From assembly GCA_937877535.1 (NCBI GenBank), contig CALFJF010000019.1, forward strand, positions 119,485 to 183,484: a stretch of 64,000 nt of DNA. The letters are read 5' to 3'. The position numbers and the translations under genes are program-made. Numbering within the stretch: the first letter of the stretch is position 1; each line of letters opens with the position of its first letter. Origin of the DNA: an uncultured Treponema sp. (GTDB taxonomy: Bacteria; Spirochaetota; Spirochaetia; Treponematales; Treponemataceae). Shown here one piece after another: positions 61,509 through 64,000 of the stretch. The notes below the pieces were generated by a model. That model saw only the letters and a program-made list of their open reading frames with translations, was not told where the DNA came from and ran no database searches.

Positions 61509-63028
61509 TTTTGCCCTTCCAAAAGAGAATCGAATAATGCTCGCATTTTTTTTGCCGACTTGATTCCAGGGCTTTCTTCAACTCCGCTCGCGCAATCTAT
61601 CAATTCTGGATTGAATTTTTTTGCAATTTCAAAAACGTTCTTTGGATTTATTCCGCCAGCAAGCCAGAGTTTTCCAAAACGCGCACACGCGCTCACGGTT
61701 TCCTCCGCGATTCGCTCACCCGTACCACCCTCGCATTCTGGCACAAACGAATCAATCAAAACGCGCGGTTCTCCATTTTCAAAAAGCGCGGAAACTGCAA
61801 AAGCATCTTCTTTTTTTGAAACGCGAAGTGCCGAATAGCGCGGAATATCCGCCCAAGCCTCATCGCTCATTTTGGGAGCAGGATTTCCGTGAAACTGCAC
61901 TTTCCAAAAAACTCCGCGCCGCGTCAAATCAAAAACCGCCCGTGATTCTTCGCATTCTTTGTCAACGATTACGGCAACGGCTTTTGGAGCTTTTTCTCCA
62001 AATCGATTTTTGACTTCGGAAATGATTTTTTGAGCGTTTTCAGGCGTACAAAATCGCTTTGATTTTCTGTGAAAAACGAATCCTATCATGTCCGCGCCCA
62101 TTTCCGCTGCCAAAAGCGCGTCTTTTTCTTGCGTAAGTCCGCAAATTTTTACAAAAGGACGATTTTTTTTCAAAAGCGTCGAAAACTCCCGCCAACTTTT
62201 TCCGTTTGCGTTTTCGCCCGTTTTTTCAAACGCGCCAACGAATTCTTTTGCCCTCGTTGGATTTTTTGCAGCAGCCTCGCCGAGCAATATAGCGTGGAAT
62301 CCAAGCGAGGAAGCAAAGGAAGCGGCTTCGGGAGTCAAAATTCCGCTTTCAAAAACGAGGCGAGATGAGCCGATGTTTACGATTTTTTCAAAAAGAGAAG
62401 CGGGAATGAGCGTGTCTATGGAAAAATTTTTCAAATCGCGCGAATTTACGCCCGCAACAACAAATTTTTTGTCAACTACGGAAAGAACTGCCGCAAGTTT
62501 TTCAAGGTCTTCTTCTTTTCGCACTTCCAAAAGAATGTTGAGATTTCGCGCAGCGCAAGCTTTTGCCATATTGCAAATCGTCTTTTCATCGAGAATGCGA
62601 GCAATCAACAAAACCGCGTCCGCCCCCGCGCGATACGATACGTCAATGTCTTCTTCGCAAAGCAAAAAATCCTTTCTAAGCAAAGCGGGAATCGGTGTGC
62701 CCATTTTTGCACAAAAAGAATCGAGAGCAGAAGCCGCGCTCATAAAATCCAAAAGACTTCCCTTAAAATAATTCATTTCCGTAAGGCAAGAAATTGCTTT
62801 TGCCCCCGATTCTGCGTATTTTATTGCAACAGACGCGGGGTCGAGAGCGGGTGCGATGTCGCCTTTACTTGGAGAAGCGCGTTTTATTTCAAGAATCGCG
62901 CCACGCTCCAAAAGAAACGGATGAATTGGTCGCTGCCTTTGTTTTGGAACGTCAAAGCCAAAATCGTAGCCGAGCCGTTCAATGTCATTTTTTCGCTTTT
63001 CGATTATCTCAAAAAGAATATTTCTCAT
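61505..63028 (-). CDS. trpCF: bifunctional indole-3-glycerol phosphate synthase / phosphoribosylanthranilate isomerase
   Basis: A 507-residue fusion. Residues 1-255 are TrpC: LEIKRASPSKGDIAP, SCLTEMNYFKGSL, LLRKDFLLCEEDIDVSYRAG and VAGVNSRDLKNF. Residues about 285-507 are TrpF: FVKICGLTQEKDALLAAEMG, MIGFVFHRKSKRF and LAGGINPKNV. They catalyse the two steps before tryptophan synthase. No trpE, trpG or trpD is in the window. The trpA/trpB palindrome is not found in front of this gene. It leads a unit with the secreted 163-residue protein. Confidence 0.93.
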   Translation of the reverse strand: MRNILFEIIEKRKNDIERLGYDFGFDVPKQRQRPIHPFLLERGAILEIKRASPSKGDIAPALDPASVAIKYAESGAKAISCLTEMNYFKGSLLDFMSAASALDSFCAKMGTPIPALLRKDFLLCEEDIDVSYRAGADAVLLIARILDEKTICNMAKACAARNLNILLEVRKEEDLEKLAAVLSVVDKKFVVAGVNSRDLKNFSIDTLIPASLFEKIVNIGSSRLVFESGILTPEAASFASSLGFHAILLGEAAAKNPTRAKEFVGAFEKTGENANGKSWREFSTLLKKNRPFVKICGLTQEKDALLAAEMGADMIGFVFHRKSKRFCTPENAQKIISEVKNRFGEKAPKAVAVIVDKECEESRAVFDLTRRGVFWKVQFHGNPAPKMSDEAWADIPRYSALRVSKKEDAFAVSALFENGEPRVLIDSFVPECEGGTGERIAEETVSACARFGKLWLAGGINPKNVFEIAKKFNPELIDCASGVEESPGIKSAKKMRALFDSLLEGQK

Positions 63029-63126
63029 AACGTTTTTCCTTTCTGTGCGTTTTATCTAAAAACCGTTACATTCTATCGAAAAATTCGCCATAATGACATA
63101 GAATGTGGAGAGAATGGAGAAAAACA

Positions 63127-63813
63127 ATGAAAAAAATCGCAGCACTTTTTACAATGACGTTATTTTCAATCGTACAACTCCACGCTGCTCAAGGAATGTC
63201 GATGTGGTCTAGTGCAGGAGAGGTTACAAATCCAGACCAAGTTGTGCGTCGCCCCGTAAAAAAAGCCGAACCAAAAAAAGAAGAACCCAAAAAGGAAACG
63301 ACGCCGCCAAAACAAGAAACAAAGCCGACTCCCGCGCCAGTCGCAAAAACGCCAGAGCCAGAGCCAAAAGTTGAACCAAAAACAGAGGAACTGCCAAAAG
63401 ACGAATATTCGCGATCTGTCGGAAATCTCAATATATCAAAAGATACGTTTGAATCGGACAAAAAGGAAATTATGAGCATGATTTCCGAACTCGCACTCAT
63501 TATGAAAGACAAAAATTATAAAAAATGGCTCGAATACATCGACCACGATTCACAAGCGTATTGGTCAAAACTTGCAAATCTCCGAAAGGCTCAAAACAGA
63601 ATGCCAGTAAAAGGCATTCAGTTGAAAAGCCTTGAAGATTATTTTAAGTACGTTTTTGTTCCCGCCCGAACAAATCGCACCATTTCCGAAATCCGCTACA
63701 TTTCTGAAACATACGTTAAAGCCGTTGAAGTGCAAAATGATATGGATTTAATTTATTATTATGTTAAGAAAAATAACGGAAAATGGATTATAAATATCCC
63801 GCCATTAGATTAG
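63127..63813 (+). CDS. secreted protein with Pro/Lys/Glu-rich linker
   Basis: A 228-residue protein with a signal peptide (MKKIAALFTMTLFSIVQLHA). Residues about 45-95 are a low-complexity linker of KKEEPKKETTPP type, which resembles wall- or membrane-spanning spacers. A C-terminal domain (about 110-228) has IMSMISELALIMKDKNYKKW and YVKAVEVQNDMDLIYYYVKK and is of unknown family. GGAG lies 7 bases before the ATG at 63127; an in-frame ATG at 63103 would spoil the signal peptide. It diverges from trpCF. Confidence 0.75.
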   Translation: MKKIAALFTMTLFSIVQLHAAQGMSMWSSAGEVTNPDQVVRRPVKKAEPKKEEPKKETTPPKQETKPTPAPVAKTPEPEPKVEPKTEELPKDEYSRSVGNLNISKDTFESDKKEIMSMISELALIMKDKNYKKWLEYIDHDSQAYWSKLANLRKAQNRMPVKGIQLKSLEDYFKYVFVPARTNRTISEIRYISETYVKAVEVQNDMDLIYYYVKKNNGKWIINIPPLD

Positions 63814-63818
63814 TTTTC

Positions 63819-63850
63819 AAAAAAGGGGGGCAACGACAGCCCCTTTTTTT
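63819..63850 (+). terminator. intrinsic terminator after the secreted protein
   Basis: AAAAAAGGGG (63819-63828) pairs with CCCCTTTTTT (63840-63849), followed by more T. It starts 6 bases after the stop. Confidence 0.85.
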
Positions 63851-63878
63851 TGTCTAATTATTCGGTGGTGTTACAGAA

Positions 63879-63992
63879 AGTATGCTGAGATCGGTGGTCC
63901 TGTAGACCGAAGGTCGTATCGAAACCACAGAATCAAGCAATCGGAGGTTTCGACACGCTCAACCACCGCATATTGCTTACAGGTCAGCATAC
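63879..63992. repeat. nested inverted repeat holding two REP-like palindromes
   Basis: An outer pair, GTATGCTGA (63880-63888) and TCAGCATAC (63984-63992), encloses a diverged REP-like palindrome (63893-63928). It also encloses an inner pair, AAGCAAT/ATTGCTT (63935-63941 and 63972-63978), around a second palindrome (63943-63967, GGAGGTT to AACCACC). No gene is visible after 63813. The nesting could be a folded RNA or a small mobile repeat. Confidence 0.6.
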
Positions 63993-64000
63993 ATTTTGTA

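Noticed and set aside
63068..63106. Inverted repeat ACATTCTAT/ATAGAATGT between trpCF and the secreted protein gene
   Set aside because: The arms contain TAGAAT in both directions and may simply be the two divergent -10 boxes; no matching -35 boxes were found, so it is not claimed as an operator.
1..64000. tRNA, rRNA, CRISPR, prophage or IS elements
   Set aside because: No cloverleaf-type sequence, rRNA signature, regularly spaced repeats, integrase or transposase frame was recognised; a covariance-model scan would settle the tRNA question.

Overview
The window reads as a chromosomal segment of a host-associated Treponema-like spirochaete. This rests on gene content: the paired TIGR03546/TIGR03545 membrane proteins, a bactofilin, a 7TM-type SpoIIE phosphatase, a PPi-type phosphofructokinase, a TGS-domain uridine kinase, a cytoplasmic chemoreceptor and several GGDEF/EAL proteins. 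A/T-rich codon use and very AAA/GAA/TTT-rich proteins agree. No rRNA, tRNA, CRISPR array, phage or IS transposase was recognised, and no gene-free stretch exceeds 300 bases.

Layout. 1-9 kb: a minus-strand bactofilin-TPR-mtaB group (mtaB cut by the window edge), the TIGR03546/03545 pair, an unknown protein that begins with a FliM-like CheY-binding peptide, a phosphofructokinase, and a MATE transporter behind an unexplained intrinsic terminator. 9-19 kb: cstA, trpA with a clear promoter/operator, a AAA+ ATPase, two envelope proteins (one a degenerate LytM protein), cdd, an HTH-EIIA protein and a transglutaminase-like protein. 19-27.5 kb: an RluA-type pseudouridine synthase, sbcDC and a c-di-GMP signalling cluster (REC-GGDEF, REC-GGDEF-EAL, HPt). 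27.5-33.5 kb: a decayed glycosyltransferase locus with chimeras, frameshifts, poly-G tracts, duplicated 5' ends and an inserted RelB-like/PIN toxin-antitoxin pair. 33.5-36 kb: a glutathione peroxidase with different codon use between REP-like palindromes, a sugar O-acetyltransferase and an HMGL-like aldolase. 36-49.5 kb: sufU, a tyrosine-phosphatase-like protein lacking the catalytic Arg, cbiA, a SpoIIE-type phosphatase, coaX-panD, rsgA-mutS2, a dCache-GGDEF protein and a uridine kinase. 49.5-59.5 kb: cbiL-cbiET, an MBL-fold protein, a FIST-chemoreceptor-nuclease-like-deoC operon, a SanA-like protein coupled to a 56-residue membrane peptide, cobS and a TatD protein. 59.5-64 kb: trpB with the same operator as trpA, trpCF, two secreted proteins and a nested repeat.

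How the genes work together. Tryptophan synthesis is split into three transcription units. trpA and trpB share an identical 20-base palindrome placed the same way against the -10 box, which implies one repressor. Cobalamin genes (cbiA, cbiL, cbiET, cobS) are also dispersed. Signal transduction is dense: four c-di-GMP-type proteins, an HPt, a chemoreceptor with a FIST sensor, a PP2C phosphatase, a PTS EIIA fusion and a possible extra CheY target. Several genes have a -10 box only 5-8 bases before the start codon and no Shine-Dalgarno sequence, suggesting leaderless mRNAs.
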